Assembly (NCBI GenBank): GCA_913055705.1
Contig: CAJXKT010000006.1
Coordinates: 1-40,566 of the forward strand
Length of the DNA: 40,566 nt
Origin: an uncultured bacterium
Lineage (GTDB): Bacteria; Planctomycetota; Brocadiia; Brocadiales; Scalinduaceae
Reading direction: 5' to 3'
The notes beneath the pieces are model-generated. The model was not told where the DNA came from. It searched no databases and worked only from the letters and a program-made list of their open reading frames with translations. Position numbers and translations under genes: made by a program. Position 1 is the first letter of the stretch. Every line of letters begins with the position of its first letter. Shown here piece after piece: positions 23,232 through 32,024 of the stretch.

Positions 23232-25661
23232 TCATTTACCCCTTTTTTTAGTTTTTGTTTTTTTTGTTTCAAAAACTATAGGCAGTATTTCGTCTACTCT
23301 TTCTACTAATTTGAATGACAAGCCTTTTTTTGCCTTTTCCGGAACATCTACTAAATCCTTTTCGTTCTTCTTTGGCAGGATAACTGTGGTAATACCTGCC
23401 CTTTTTGCTGCTAATACCTTTTCTTTGATCCCGCCAACAGGCAAAACTCTACCCCTTAACGTTATTTCTCCCGTCATGGCAACACGAGGTTTTGCTGATA
23501 TACTCTTGAATAATGATATTAGAGATATTGCCATGGTAACGCCGGCTGAAGGTCCATCTTTGGGAATAGCCCCTGCAGGGACATGGATATGATAGTCATA
23601 TTTTGAGAAATCCTTTAATGAGAGGCCTAACGTCTTTGCCTTTGCACGGACGTAACTCAATGCAGCCTGAGCGGATTCCTTCATAACGTTTCCAAGCTGG
23701 CCTGTCAATGTCAACTTTCCGGTTCCCGGCATTTTTGTAGATTCAATGAATAATATTTCACCTCCGGCCTGAGTCCATGCGAGGCCTGTTGCTACTCCGG
23801 GTTCAACAGCTGTTTCTGCTATTTCGGAGAAGAATTTTATGGGCCCCAGAAAGTCGTTAATATTCTTTGCGTTTGCTTTAACCGGTTTTGTATTACCTGA
23901 GGCAATTTCTTTGGCGACCTTTCTACAAACCGTGCCAATTTCGCGTTCAAGGTTTCTGAGTCCGGCTTCTCTTGTGTAATCACTTATTATTGTCTTAATT
24001 GCGCTATCCGCAATTTTTAAATGATTTTCTTTTAAGCCATGTGCCTCAAATTGTTTTGGAATTAAATACTGTTTTGCAATTTCAAGTTTTTCTTCTGTGG
24101 TATAACCGGGCAAATCCAAGACTTCCATTCTGTCTCTTAAAGCATGTGGTATTGTATCGAGAATGTTGGCTGTTGTTATGAACATTACCTTAGACAAATC
24201 AAATGGTACGTCAAGGTAATGGTCTGAAAAAGAGAAATTCTGCTCCGGATCAAGTACTTCTAATAGAGCAGATGAAGGGTCTCCATGAAAATCTGTTACC
24301 AGTTTGTCTATCTCATCCAGCATATAGACAGGGTTGTTCGAGGAAGCCTTGCGGAGGCCTTGTATGATCCTCCCCGGGAGCGCACCAACATAAGTACGCC
24401 TGTGGCCGCGAATTTCAGCTTCGTCACGAATTCCTCCAAGCGACATCCTGACAAACTCTCTTCCCATTGCCCTGGCTATTGATTTACCAAGGGAGGTTTT
24501 ACCTGTTCCCGGTGGGCCTACAAAGCAAAGTATTGGCCCTTTCATGTCTTCCTTAAGCTTCCTGACGGCTAAGTATTCCAGAATCCTTTCCTTAACCTTT
24601 TTCAGATCGTAATGATCTGTATCTAGCACTTTGTGAGCGCTGGAGATATTCAGGTTGTCTTTGGTGGACTTAGACCAGGGTAGGGATATCACCCAGTCCA
24701 GATATGTACGTGCAACAGTGTATTCTGCTGATGAAGGATGCATCCTTGAAAGGCGTGAAAGTTCCCGATCTGCTTCCTTTTGGGCTTCCTCCGGCAATTT
24801 TGCCTGCTTTAACTTCTTCCTCAATTCTTTAACCTCGGCGGCCTGATCGTCTCCTTCTCCAAGTTCTTCCTGTATAGCTTTAAGTTGCTGGCGCAGATAG
24901 TACTCACGCTGTCCTTTATCCATTTCACTCTTAACCTGTGTTTGTATCTTACCGGCGAGTTCTAATACCTGCATTTCATTGTTAACAAATGTATTTATCT
25001 TCTGTAACCGTTTCTTCACATTTGAAGTTTCAAGGATTTCCTGTTTTTCAGATATGCTTATGTTCAGGTGAGAAGATATTAAGTCCGTAAGTCTTCCGGG
25101 ATCATCTATATTAACAATGACTATCTTTAATTCTTCTGGTACATTGGGAGAGATAGATATCATTTGAGAAAACTGATTTTTAGCATTTGTCGCCAGTGCT
25201 TCAGTCTCAACATCTCCTTTATCAGGATCGTCTTTCAGTACTTCTACTTTCGCATTAAAAAAAGGCTCTGTTTCGGTAAACTCTTTTAGGCGTATCCTTG
25301 CTATCCCCTGCACAAGCATCTTTGCTGTATTATCAGGCATCCTTAACATCTGCAATACCACTGAAGCTGTTCCATACTCATAAAGGTCTGAAGGAGCCAA
25401 ATTTTCTTTTTCTACATCTCTCTCGGCAACAAGCGCTAAGAATCTGTTAGTTGCCAGAACATTATCAAGTAGTTTAAGTTCTTTTTCTGTAGAAACCCCC
25501 AGAGCTGTAACCATATGTGGAAAGACCACTACATCCTTTAGCCCCAAAACAGGCAGTTCTTCAGGGATATTCATAGATTCCGGTTCGAAGTGCTTTGGAA
25601 TATCCGTCTTATCGAGTTCCACCTCTTCCGAATTTATTGTGTTCTTTTCCTTAACTTTCAT
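23232..25661 (-). CDS. lon: ATP-dependent Lon protease
   Basis: Cytosolic AAA+ serine protease that degrades misfolded and regulatory proteins. The 809 residues match bacterial LonA. Layout: N-terminal LON substrate domain (about 36-235), coiled-coil linker (REYYLRQQLKAIQEELGEGDD), AAA+ domain with Walker A GPPGTGKTS near 380 and Walker B YMLDEIDK, and the protease domain with catalytic Ser in PKDGPSAGVTM near 704 and Lys in GGIKEKVLAAKRAG near 745. The start lies 11 bases after the hsp20 stop, so hsp20-lon form an operon. The Shine-Dalgarno is weak, suggesting coupling to hsp20 translation. Confidence 0.98.
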   Translation of the reverse strand: MKVKEKNTINSEEVELDKTDIPKHFEPESMNIPEELPVLGLKDVVVFPHMVTALGVSTEKELKLLDNVLATNRFLALVAERDVEKENLAPSDLYEYGTASVVLQMLRMPDNTAKMLVQGIARIRLKEFTETEPFFNAKVEVLKDDPDKGDVETEALATNAKNQFSQMISISPNVPEELKIVIVNIDDPGRLTDLISSHLNISISEKQEILETSNVKKRLQKINTFVNNEMQVLELAGKIQTQVKSEMDKGQREYYLRQQLKAIQEELGEGDDQAAEVKELRKKLKQAKLPEEAQKEADRELSRLSRMHPSSAEYTVARTYLDWVISLPWSKSTKDNLNISSAHKVLDTDHYDLKKVKERILEYLAVRKLKEDMKGPILCFVGPPGTGKTSLGKSIARAMGREFVRMSLGGIRDEAEIRGHRRTYVGALPGRIIQGLRKASSNNPVYMLDEIDKLVTDFHGDPSSALLEVLDPEQNFSFSDHYLDVPFDLSKVMFITTANILDTIPHALRDRMEVLDLPGYTTEEKLEIAKQYLIPKQFEAHGLKENHLKIADSAIKTIISDYTREAGLRNLEREIGTVCRKVAKEIASGNTKPVKANAKNINDFLGPIKFFSEIAETAVEPGVATGLAWTQAGGEILFIESTKMPGTGKLTLTGQLGNVMKESAQAALSYVRAKAKTLGLSLKDFSKYDYHIHVPAGAIPKDGPSAGVTMAISLISLFKSISAKPRVAMTGEITLRGRVLPVGGIKEKVLAAKRAGITTVILPKKNEKDLVDVPEKAKKGLSFKLVERVDEILPIVFETKKTKTKKRGK

Positions 25662-25672
25662 TGCAGTATAAG

Positions 25673-26122
25673 CTAATATGTAATTTTAATGGATATTGTA
25701 GAATCAAAGGCTTTTTCGGCTTTTGGGATATTTATTACTATAAATCCGTTCTCGTATGCGGCCTGGATATTATTTGCATCGACATGTTTTGGAATCTTTA
25801 TCTTTCTTTCAAAATATCCATATCTTATTTCAACCTGATAAAAACATACCTTTTGATGGGCTGAATCGTCACCTCTTTTACCGCTTACTGTAAGTATATG
25901 GTTAGAAAATAGAACGGATATATCTTCCGGCTTAAGACCGGAAGCAGCAATTTTTACTATAATTTCTTTTCCTGTTTCATATACGTCAGTGGGGGGTTGC
26001 CATGGGGTTGATGAAGTGAAATCATGACTCTTTGTCATAAAAAAGAATTCTTCGAAAAGCTTTTCAATATTACTATGTTTTGCCATCAATTTTTGCGATA
26101 ATTCATCTGATATAGAAGCCAT
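25673..26122 (-). CDS. Hsp20/alpha-crystallin small heat shock protein
   Basis: ATP-independent holdase that binds unfolding proteins. The 149 residues contain a short N-terminal arm, an alpha-crystallin domain (about 43-140: PPTDVYETGKEIIVKIAASGLKPEDI, ILTVSGKR, YFERKIKIPKHVDANNIQAAYENGFIVINIPK) and a C-terminal TISIKITY tail with an IxI-like motif. GAGGG lies shortly before the ATG. It is upstream of and nearly touching lon, and downstream of groEL beyond a terminator. A TTCACG-N17-TACTAT box pair is the best promoter guess upstream. A heat-shock-type control is likely but no sigma-32 box is obvious. Confidence 0.94.
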   Translation of the reverse strand: MASISDELSQKLMAKHSNIEKLFEEFFFMTKSHDFTSSTPWQPPTDVYETGKEIIVKIAASGLKPEDISVLFSNHILTVSGKRGDDSAHQKVCFYQVEIRYGYFERKIKIPKHVDANNIQAAYENGFIVINIPKAEKAFDSTISIKITY

Positions 26123-26209
26123 TTTGCCCTCATTTCTATGCCTTAATAGTAGAAATATCTTGAAAAAGCGTGAAAATTAAATATAACAGCTTTGCAAAAT
26201 CCATTCAAC

Positions 26210-26245
26210 AAAAAAGCCGACCCATAAAATCAGGCCGGCTTTTTT
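26210..26245 (-). terminator. Intrinsic terminator after groEL
   Basis: On the minus strand AAAAAGCCG...CGGCTTTTT forms a stem with extra GC pairing inside (GGCC/GACC with one mismatch) followed by Ts, 35 bases beyond the groEL stop. The A-run on the other side means it could work in both directions. Confidence 0.8.
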
Positions 26246-26279
26246 AAATGATTGCTGTATAGTTTTACAGAGATAGAGT

Positions 26280-27923
26280 TTAGTACATATCTCCATATCC
26301 ACCATAACCTCCTCCACCTGCTGGCATAGCCGGTGCCTTTTTCTTTTCGGGTACTTTTCCTATCATAGCGTCAGTGGTTAACAGAAGCGTTGCAATGCTT
26401 GAGGCATTTTGAATTGCAGACCTTACTACTTTAGTCGGATCTACAATTCCCTGCTTAACCATATCACAATATTTAGATTTGCTTGCGTCATAACCCTCAT
26501 TTCCCTCGGCATTGGCTACCCTTTCTACAACGATTGGTGCATTTTCACCTGCATTCTCAACAATTTGACTTAGAGGTGCAGATAGCGCTCTACGTATAAT
26601 ATCAACCCCTGTTGATTCATCTCCCTTTAGTTTCAACGTTTTCAGTTTACCAATTGCACGCATAAAGGCCACTCCTCCACCAGGCAGAATGCCCTCTTCA
26701 ACAGCCGCTCTGGTAGCGTGCAAGGCATCTTCCACTCTGGCTTTCTTCTCCTTCATTTCACTCTCAGTAGCTGCGCCAACATTAATAAGCGCTACACCAC
26801 CAGTCAATTTTGCAAGTCTTTCTTCCAGTTTTTCTATATCGTAATCTGAGGTAGTACTCTGTATTTCTGCTCGTATTTGTGCTATTCTTCCCTGTATATC
26901 TTTGCTACTGCCGGCGCCCTCTATAATAGTAGTATTTTCTTTATCGATTTCAATCTTCTTCGCCCTTCCGAGGTCTTTGAGTTCTACTCCCTCCATATTT
27001 ATGCCCAGGTCTTCAAAGATAGCCTGTCCACCGGTAAGTATCGCAATATCCTGCAACATTGCCTTTCTTCTATCGCCAAAACCAGGTGCCTTCGCCGCCG
27101 CACATTTTAGTGTTCCGCGAAGTTTGTTGACTACCAGGAGGGTTAATGCTTCGCCTTCAATATCTTCCGCGATTATTAATAGAGGTTTGCCACTTTGTGC
27201 AACCTTTTCTAAAATAGGCAAAATATTCTTTGCTGAAGAAATCTTCTTTTCGTGAATAAGTATATAAGGGTCTTCCAGGATCACTTGCATCTTTGAAGGG
27301 TCGGTTACGAAATAAGGGGAAAGATATCCTTTATCAAACTGTAAGCCCTCAATCCATGTTGATTCGGTCTGTAAACTCTTGCCCTCTTCAACCGTAATAA
27401 CACCGTCCTTACCTACTTTTTCCATCGCATCGGCAATGATCTTGCCTATCTCGGTGTCTTGATTTGAAGATACAGTGCCAATCTGCTCTATCTCTTTTCT
27501 GCCTTTTACAGGAATACTCATCGCTTTCAAAGTCTCCACCACCTTATCAACGGCTTTTTCGATACCTCGTTTGAGTGCCATTGCATCTGCACCTGCGACT
27601 ACGTTTTTCAATCCCTCTAGAAATATGGCTTCTGCAAGTACTGTCGCGGTAGTAGTACCATCTCCGGCAACATCACTCGTCTTTGAAGCTACAGACTTTA
27701 CCATTTGCGCACCAATATTTTCTATATGATCTTCGAGTTCTATTTCTTTTGCTACTGTTACACCGTCTTTCGTAATTGTGGGCGACCCAAAACTTTTTTG
27801 CAGTATTACGTTTCTTCCTCTTGGACCCAGGGTTATTTTGACAGCAGAAGCGAGTTGATCAATACCCTTCTTCAAAGCGTCAAATGCGTCCTGGTCAAAA
27901 ACAATCTTTTTCTTTTCGGCCAT
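26280..27923 (-). CDS. groEL: 60 kDa chaperonin GroEL
   Basis: ATP-driven protein-folding chamber, 547 residues as expected. Seen: the equatorial ATP site [26 protein letters not shown] (28-53) and [16 protein letters not shown] (84-99), the apical-hinge segments, and [13 protein letters not shown]. The C-terminal tail is [12 protein letters not shown] instead of the common GGM repeats, so the chamber-lining tail is short and Gly/Tyr-rich. No groES is next to it in the window; it is therefore either a second groEL copy or relies on a distant groES. GGGAGG precedes the ATG. No CIRCE element was found upstream. Confidence 0.98.
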   Translation of the reverse strand: MAEKKKIVFDQDAFDALKKGIDQLASAVKITLGPRGRNVILQKSFGSPTITKDGVTVAKEIELEDHIENIGAQMVKSVASKTSDVAGDGTTTATVLAEAIFLEGLKNVVAGADAMALKRGIEKAVDKVVETLKAMSIPVKGRKEIEQIGTVSSNQDTEIGKIIADAMEKVGKDGVITVEEGKSLQTESTWIEGLQFDKGYLSPYFVTDPSKMQVILEDPYILIHEKKISSAKNILPILEKVAQSGKPLLIIAEDIEGEALTLLVVNKLRGTLKCAAAKAPGFGDRRKAMLQDIAILTGGQAIFEDLGINMEGVELKDLGRAKKIEIDKENTTIIEGAGSSKDIQGRIAQIRAEIQSTTSDYDIEKLEERLAKLTGGVALINVGAATESEMKEKKARVEDALHATRAAVEEGILPGGGVAFMRAIGKLKTLKLKGDESTGVDIIRRALSAPLSQIVENAGENAPIVVERVANAEGNEGYDASKSKYCDMVKQGIVDPTKVVRSAIQNASSIATLLLTTDAMIGKVPEKKKAPAMPAGGGGYGGYGDMY

Positions 27924-28299
27924 ATTTCAAAACCTCCCTTTTTCGGCTGTGCTACAGTTAAAATAAGTTTTTATATTTTTAGTTGAATGTAAGTAGTATA
28001 GCAAAAAAAATGCCTGATGTGATATTCTTATTTAATATCTGGGCTTTTGCCTTTGATTTCTTCCTAAAACGTATGCTGTCAACAGATCATAATACTTTTG
28101 GTTTAGTAAAATCAGGAAATACTTTTTTGTGCTAAAGGAGTGAGATTTAGTCGTACTGCCGAATTGGCAGGTGTCCTTTATTATGCAAACTTAGGAGGAT
28201 GTCATACTGGCAGTTGACGGTAAAAGAGGGTTTTTAGATGTGAAAACTAATCATAAATATATATTAGTAAAGAACTTAAGTGTCTTCTGAGATATAATA
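27924..28299. other. 376 bp intergenic region between groEL and tRNA-Leu
   Basis: Near groEL there is an extended -10 (TGCTATACT, minus strand, 27995-28003). A small hairpin CTGCC-GAATT-GGCAG lies near 28157-28172. No CIRCE inverted repeat, no groES and no RNA gene were recognised. Confidence 0.45.
27995..28003 (-). promoter_or_regulatory. Possible extended -10 promoter for groEL
   Basis: TGCTATACT on the minus strand matches an extended -10 box. The -35 (TCACAT region) is poor. The distance to the groEL ATG is about 70 bases. Confidence 0.35.
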
Positions 28300-28383
28300 T
28301 GCCGAAGCGGGGATTCGAACCCCGACATCCTTGCGGACACTAGGTCCTGAACCTAGCGCGTCTGCCAATTCCGCCACTTCGGC
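28300..28383 (-). tRNA. tRNA-Leu (anticodon CAG)
   Basis: Read on the minus strand, GCCGAAG...CTTCGGC forms the acceptor stem with discriminator A. The D arm GGCGGAATTGGCAGACGC is typical of class II tRNA-Leu. The anticodon arm CTAGG-TTCAGGA-CCTAG gives anticodon CAG for CUG codons. A long variable arm (GTGTCCGCAAGGATGTC) and the T arm CGGGGTTCGAATCCCCG complete it. CCA is not encoded and must be added. No intron seen. Confidence 0.97.
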
Positions 28384-28400
28384 TATAAGTGTAATAACAC

Positions 28401-28429
28401 TTGAAACTTGATGGTATATTTGTTAATAT
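28401..28429 (+). promoter_or_regulatory. Predicted promoter for smpB
   Basis: TTGAAA-N17-TAATAT, with the start expected about 18 bases before the smpB ATG, which itself has no clear Shine-Dalgarno. The -10 overlaps the -10 of the tRNA-Leu promoter on the other strand. Confidence 0.6.
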
Positions 28430-28452
28430 AAATGACTATAACGGTTTGTCAA
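28425..28452 (-). promoter_or_regulatory. Predicted promoter for tRNA-Leu
   Basis: A perfect TTGACA-N16-TATATT on the minus strand, giving a start about 35 bases before the mature tRNA. Its -10 hexamer is offset by one base from the smpB -10, so both directions share one box. Confidence 0.65.
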
Positions 28453-28453
28453 C

Positions 28454-28894
28454 ATGGAAATTGTTTCAACTAACAAAAAGGCTCGCTTTAATTATGAAAT
28501 TATTGAGAAAATCGAAGCGGGGATTGCTTTAAAAGGTACTGAAGTAAAATCAATTCGTAATAGAAATGTAAGTATAGGTGAAAGTTATGCACAAATAAAG
28601 GACGACGAGGTTTTTCTTCACAATTTACACATAAGTCCATACGAACAGGGAAATCGGGAGAACCATGATCCTATACGTGTAAGAAAGTTACTTCTTCATA
28701 AGCGTGAAATTAAGAAATTAGTCGCAAGAACCCAACAAAAAGGCCTTTCTTTAGTTCCTCTCTCAATTTATTTGAGGAAAGGGAAGGTAAAGGTTGAATT
28801 AGCTGTCGGTCGCGGTAAACGGTTAGTAGATAAAAGAGAAGCCATAAAGAAAAAGACTATTGAACGTGAGATTGAACGTATCGTTAAAAGATAA
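28454..28894 (+). CDS. smpB: SsrA-binding protein SmpB
   Basis: Binds tmRNA and delivers it to stalled ribosomes in trans-translation. The 146-residue length is normal. Seen: NKKARFNYEIIEKIEAGIALKGTEVKSIR at the N-terminus (beta-barrel, residues 7-36), the GESYAQIKDDEVFLHNLHISPYEQG segment, RKLLLHKREI, LVPLSIYLRKGKVKVELAVGRGKR, and a Lys/Arg-rich C-terminal helix. The tmRNA gene begins 20 bases after the stop, the classic smpB-ssrA pairing. Confidence 0.98.
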   Translation: MEIVSTNKKARFNYEIIEKIEAGIALKGTEVKSIRNRNVSIGESYAQIKDDEVFLHNLHISPYEQGNRENHDPIRVRKLLLHKREIKKLVARTQQKGLSLVPLSIYLRKGKVKVELAVGRGKRLVDKREAIKKKTIEREIERIVKR

Positions 28895-28914
28895 AAAGGG
28901 TTATGTGAACTAGA

Positions 28915-29268
28915 GGGGGCGAAAGGTATCGACCGGGTAACTGGATGCAAAAGTTGCACTCTGAGGTGGTCAGGCGGCCTCATAAAAAACCTGACAAAAA
29001 CTTAAATGCTGATAATGAACTAGCATTGGCTGCGTAAAACCGGCCGCGTCTTTTCAATTCTTTCCTGCGGGGCTGAATAGGCGAAAAATAGCAGGATAGT
29101 TAAGCCTTCTTGCTCAAAGGATGCTTGGCGAAACTTTAATTTGAGATAGTTGTTTTGAAGGCCTGTCTGTCGGCATTTAAAACGGCGAAATTAAAAGACT
29201 GACTATGTGTGTAGACGCTTTTGCTGAAATACTTTGGGACGCGGGTTCGACTCCCGCCGCCTCCACCA
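28915..29268 (+). ncRNA. ssrA: Transfer-messenger RNA
   Basis: One-piece tmRNA of about 354 nt. The 5' end GGGGGCGAAAGGTATCGACCGGG and the 3' tRNA-like end GCGGGTTCGACTCCCGCCGCCTCCACCA (quoted in part) are diagnostic, with G-U/GC acceptor pairing and CCA encoded. The tag reading frame ends at TAA (29035-29037). Taking the GCT at 29008 as resume codon gives ADNELALAA, a normal-length tag with the proteolysis signal ALAA. The exact resume codon is inferred from tag length and the usual Ala start. It follows smpB and precedes the receiver gene without a clear terminator. Confidence 0.95.
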
Positions 29269-29309
29269 TTTGAATTTGTTAGAGCTTTATCAAAAGGGTA
29301 TTTAATAAA

Positions 29310-29705
29310 ATGAGCATTGCCAGGATTTTAATAATTGCAGATGCAAGAGAAACTGTTGACGAGCTTAGAGATTTTTTTGAGTTACACGGTTTTGAAACGG
29401 AAGTTGCCCTGAATGCCAAGGTTGCATTTGCAATCCTGGAAGAAAGAAAGATGGATCTGGCAATAATTGGTTTTAAGGTTCAGGATATACCAGGCCTTGA
29501 AGTTTTGGCAGATGTCAGGGGTATAGATCCTGTTATTCCAGCTATTATAATTCATGGAAGTAATTCCAAAAAAATAAAGTCCATGATAATGAAGGCAGGG
29601 GCCCAGGGATACATTCCAAAACCTATCGAATGGGAACCGTTTTTAAATAAAGTAAGAAAAGTACTTGCATCTCGTGTGCGCAAGGCAGTACAAAGCCGCC
29701 TGTAA
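29310..29705 (+). CDS. Stand-alone receiver-like protein lacking the phospho-acceptor Asp
   Basis: A CheY-like (beta-alpha)5 domain of 131 residues without an output domain. The beta1 acidic region is reduced to IIADARE (one Asp, 11, where DD is common). At the end of beta3 the sequence is DLAIIGFKVQDIPGLEVL, so the normal acceptor Asp is Gly54. The conserved Lys104 (YIPKP) is retained and the Thr/Ser switch region reads IIIHGS. It is therefore a pseudo-receiver that probably cannot be phosphorylated in the usual way, or signals by protein contact. No kinase is near. It starts 41 bases after tmRNA and could share its transcript. Confidence 0.85.
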   Translation: MSIARILIIADARETVDELRDFFELHGFETEVALNAKVAFAILEERKMDLAIIGFKVQDIPGLEVLADVRGIDPVIPAIIIHGSNSKKIKSMIMKAGAQGYIPKPIEWEPFLNKVRKVLASRVRKAVQSRL

Positions 29706-29772
29706 GGGCCTGGATACAGATGGCCTGAAAACGGGATGCGAAAGGCCAGGTTATTTTTGGCCGAACTCTGAG

Positions 29773-31275
29773 ATGAAACTCATTTCCAGAACTAATCAAA
29801 CCAGATATAAAACCTCCTGTTTCTTAATAATTGCCTTCGTATTTTCCTGCATCTTATGTTTAGAGAATACATGGTCTACACCCAAAGAAGGAAAATTAGA
29901 GGAAGGCATAAATGCAATATTACAGAAATATAAGCCAAAAGGCTCCCGTGTTGGTATAAGTATATTTTCCATAAGTAAAAACAAGCCCCTGTACAAAACC
30001 AATTCTAACAAATCTTTTGTTGTTGCTTCCAATATGAAGTTATTTACTACGGCCACCGCTTTGGTCTATCTTGGCGCGGATTTTGAATACAAAACTAAAA
30101 TATTGTATCGTGGAAACATCTCTTCTGATGGTAAGCTGGATGGTGATATTGTCATAAAGGGAAGTGGTGATCCTAATATTTCAGGAAGGTTCTTTGAAGG
30201 TGAAATTACCGCTGTTCCAGCCTATTGGGCTGATGCAGTTAGAAAACAAGGTGTAAAAGTAGTTACGGGAGATATTATTGCTGATGACAGCATCTTTGAT
30301 AGAGAATTTGTTCATGATAGCTGGCCAAAAGACCAGCTTTCTGAGTGGTACTGTGCACCGATTAGTGGCCTCTCATTTAATGATAATTGCATTGATGTTG
30401 TTCTGGAACCCAACAATAAACCTGGAGGTCTTGTCTCCATTCAAATTGAACCTGAAACATCCTACGTTGAGATAATTAATAAATGTAAAACTACGACGTT
30501 GAAATCGAAGCATTCTTATTCGTTTCACAGAAAACCATTTACAAACCGGATTAATATTAAAGGGTTTTTATGGTCAAAGACTGAGCCTCAAAAAGAGTGG
30601 ATCACTATACATAATCCACCTCTATATACGGCGACTGTTTTTAAGGAGATATTAGAACAAAAGAATGTCCGGGTTATGGGGGAGGCGAGGGTTATTAACG
30701 AATCAGATTTAAATGCCGGACACAAACTTCGTAAATTAGCAGTAACGACTTCGAGTTTAACACAAGCTATCAATGTGACGAACAAGCGCAGTCAGGGTTT
30801 TTATGCGGAACAGATACTGAAGACTATTGGGGCGGTCGTTAAGAAGGAAGGGACATTTTCCGGTGGGCTGGACGTAATTAAGGATTTTATTTCAAAATTA
30901 AAAATCTCAGAGGATCAATATCAGCTTGATGATGGCTCCGGTCTGTCGAGAGAAAACAAATTGACTCCGGAATTGATAATAAGAGTGTTGCGCCATATGT
31001 ACGGACACAAAGATGCCGGTATTTTTCTGGAATCACTTCCAATTTCCGGCATAGACGGTACACTGAAGAAACGTTTGAAAGAAGAACCGTATAAATCAAG
31101 AATAAGGGCAAAGACAGGGTATATTCGCGGAACAAGCACGCTTTCCGGATACGTCAAAACATTAAACGAAGAAATAATAGCGTTTTCAATATTAGTAAAC
31201 GAAATAAAAGGCAGTACGTGGCAGGCAAAGCAGCTCCAGGATGCCTTATGCAGACTTCTGGTAAATTATAATTAA
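29773..31275 (+). CDS. dacB: D-alanyl-D-alanine carboxypeptidase/endopeptidase, PBP4 (DacB, S13) family
   Basis: Periplasmic penicillin-binding protein that trims or cuts peptidoglycan crosslinks. The track ORF overlaps the receiver gene; I start at MKLISRTNQTRYK, which gives a signal peptide (hydrophobic 15-30) and 500 residues. Catalytic motifs: SxxK at 86-89 (ASNMKLFTT), the SGLSREN box (DDGSGLSREN), and KTG at 447-449 (RAKTGYIRGTSTLSGYV). A domain of about 170 residues is inserted after SxxK, normal for PBP4. The Shine-Dalgarno is weak. It implies a peptidoglycan wall, of interest if the host is a planctomycete, where wall presence was long doubted. Confidence 0.93.
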   Translation: MKLISRTNQTRYKTSCFLIIAFVFSCILCLENTWSTPKEGKLEEGINAILQKYKPKGSRVGISIFSISKNKPLYKTNSNKSFVVASNMKLFTTATALVYLGADFEYKTKILYRGNISSDGKLDGDIVIKGSGDPNISGRFFEGEITAVPAYWADAVRKQGVKVVTGDIIADDSIFDREFVHDSWPKDQLSEWYCAPISGLSFNDNCIDVVLEPNNKPGGLVSIQIEPETSYVEIINKCKTTTLKSKHSYSFHRKPFTNRINIKGFLWSKTEPQKEWITIHNPPLYTATVFKEILEQKNVRVMGEARVINESDLNAGHKLRKLAVTTSSLTQAINVTNKRSQGFYAEQILKTIGAVVKKEGTFSGGLDVIKDFISKLKISEDQYQLDDGSGLSRENKLTPELIIRVLRHMYGHKDAGIFLESLPISGIDGTLKKRLKEEPYKSRIRAKTGYIRGTSTLSGYVKTLNEEIIAFSILVNEIKGSTWQAKQLQDALCRLLVNYN

Positions 31276-31399
31276 AGGATTGTAATTTTATGTTTTTTTT
31301 TATAAAGTGTGGAGTGTTGTTATATAAGCTCTATTAGTAAATAAGATATTGACGTTATTATTAACGACGGGACTTTGTAACCGTTTAAAGATTAATATA

Positions 31400-32008
31400 A
31401 TGCCAAAAAAGATCTATTCCCTGTACTCACATTTCTATGATAGTGTGTTTGGGACGCTATTACATCCCGGGCGTCGTATGGCGAGTGAATTAATGGACAT
31501 ACAACCGGGAGAAAAAATCCTTGAGGTTGGAATTGGAACCGGAATATCTCTGCCTCTTTATCGAAGAGACGCAGAGGTCATTGGTATCGACATAAGCCGG
31601 GACATGATTAAGCAGGCAGGAGAAAAAAAACAACGTCTTGGTTATCACAATGTAAAACTGTGCATAACGGATGCATCAGAGATGGCGTTTAAGAATAATT
31701 ATTTTGATAAAGTAATTGCCTCTCATTCGATCACAGTCATTCCAAAACCTTTCGAAACTCTTAAAGAAATAAAGCGTGTGTGCAAAGAAAATGCCGAGTT
31801 CTTTTTTCTAAACTATGCAGGAATCGATGATAATCTCGTTGCAAAGTTTGAGAAAGCGTTATCTCCCATACGATGCAGGCTGGGTCTGGGGAAAACCATA
31901 GACCTTGAGAAATTATTGAATAGTGCAAATTTTCATATTGATTTCAAAAACAGGATAAATATCTTCAAACTGGTCCAGCTCATAAAGTGTAGAAATAATG
32001 GTGTGTAA
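31400..32008 (+). CDS. Class I SAM-dependent methyltransferase (phospholipid N-methyltransferase-like)
   Basis: Rossmann-fold methyltransferase, 202 residues from the ATG at MPKKIYSLYSHFYD; the track start is a TTG without support. SAM motif I is ILEVGIGTGISLPLY (40-54), followed by EVIGIDIS and motif IV FDKVIASHSITVIPKP. The N-terminal YSHFYDSVFG and GRRMASELM resemble PmtA/UbiE-like enzymes acting on phosphatidylethanolamine, but substrate is not certain. No TM segments. Follows dacB by 124 bases, end to end with the convergent uvrA. Confidence 0.8.
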   Translation: MPKKIYSLYSHFYDSVFGTLLHPGRRMASELMDIQPGEKILEVGIGTGISLPLYRRDAEVIGIDISRDMIKQAGEKKQRLGYHNVKLCITDASEMAFKNNYFDKVIASHSITVIPKPFETLKEIKRVCKENAEFFFLNYAGIDDNLVAKFEKALSPIRCRLGLGKTIDLEKLLNSANFHIDFKNRINIFKLVQLIKCRNNGV

Positions 32009-32024
32009 TGAAATGGTGAAATGC

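Noticed and set aside
23214-23250. Possible hairpin at the lon 3' end (GGGT/ACCC plus TTTTAT)
   Set aside because: Only four base pairs and overlapping the stop codon; not a convincing terminator.
28120-28160. GTGCTAAAGGAGTG resembling a CIRCE half-site near groEL
   Set aside because: CIRCE needs TTAGCACTC-N9-GAGTGCTAA; the arms here do not pair, and the distance to groEL is large.
28197-28240. AGGAGG followed by a 12-codon ORF (ATG TCA TAC ...) upstream of tRNA-Leu
   Set aside because: The ATG touches the AGGAGG, spacing is too short, and there is no supporting context.
29665-29772. N-terminal extension of the PBP4 ORF in the track (MHLVCARQ...)
   Set aside because: It overlaps the receiver gene and would place 36 odd residues before a clear signal peptide; the internal ATG at 29773 is better.
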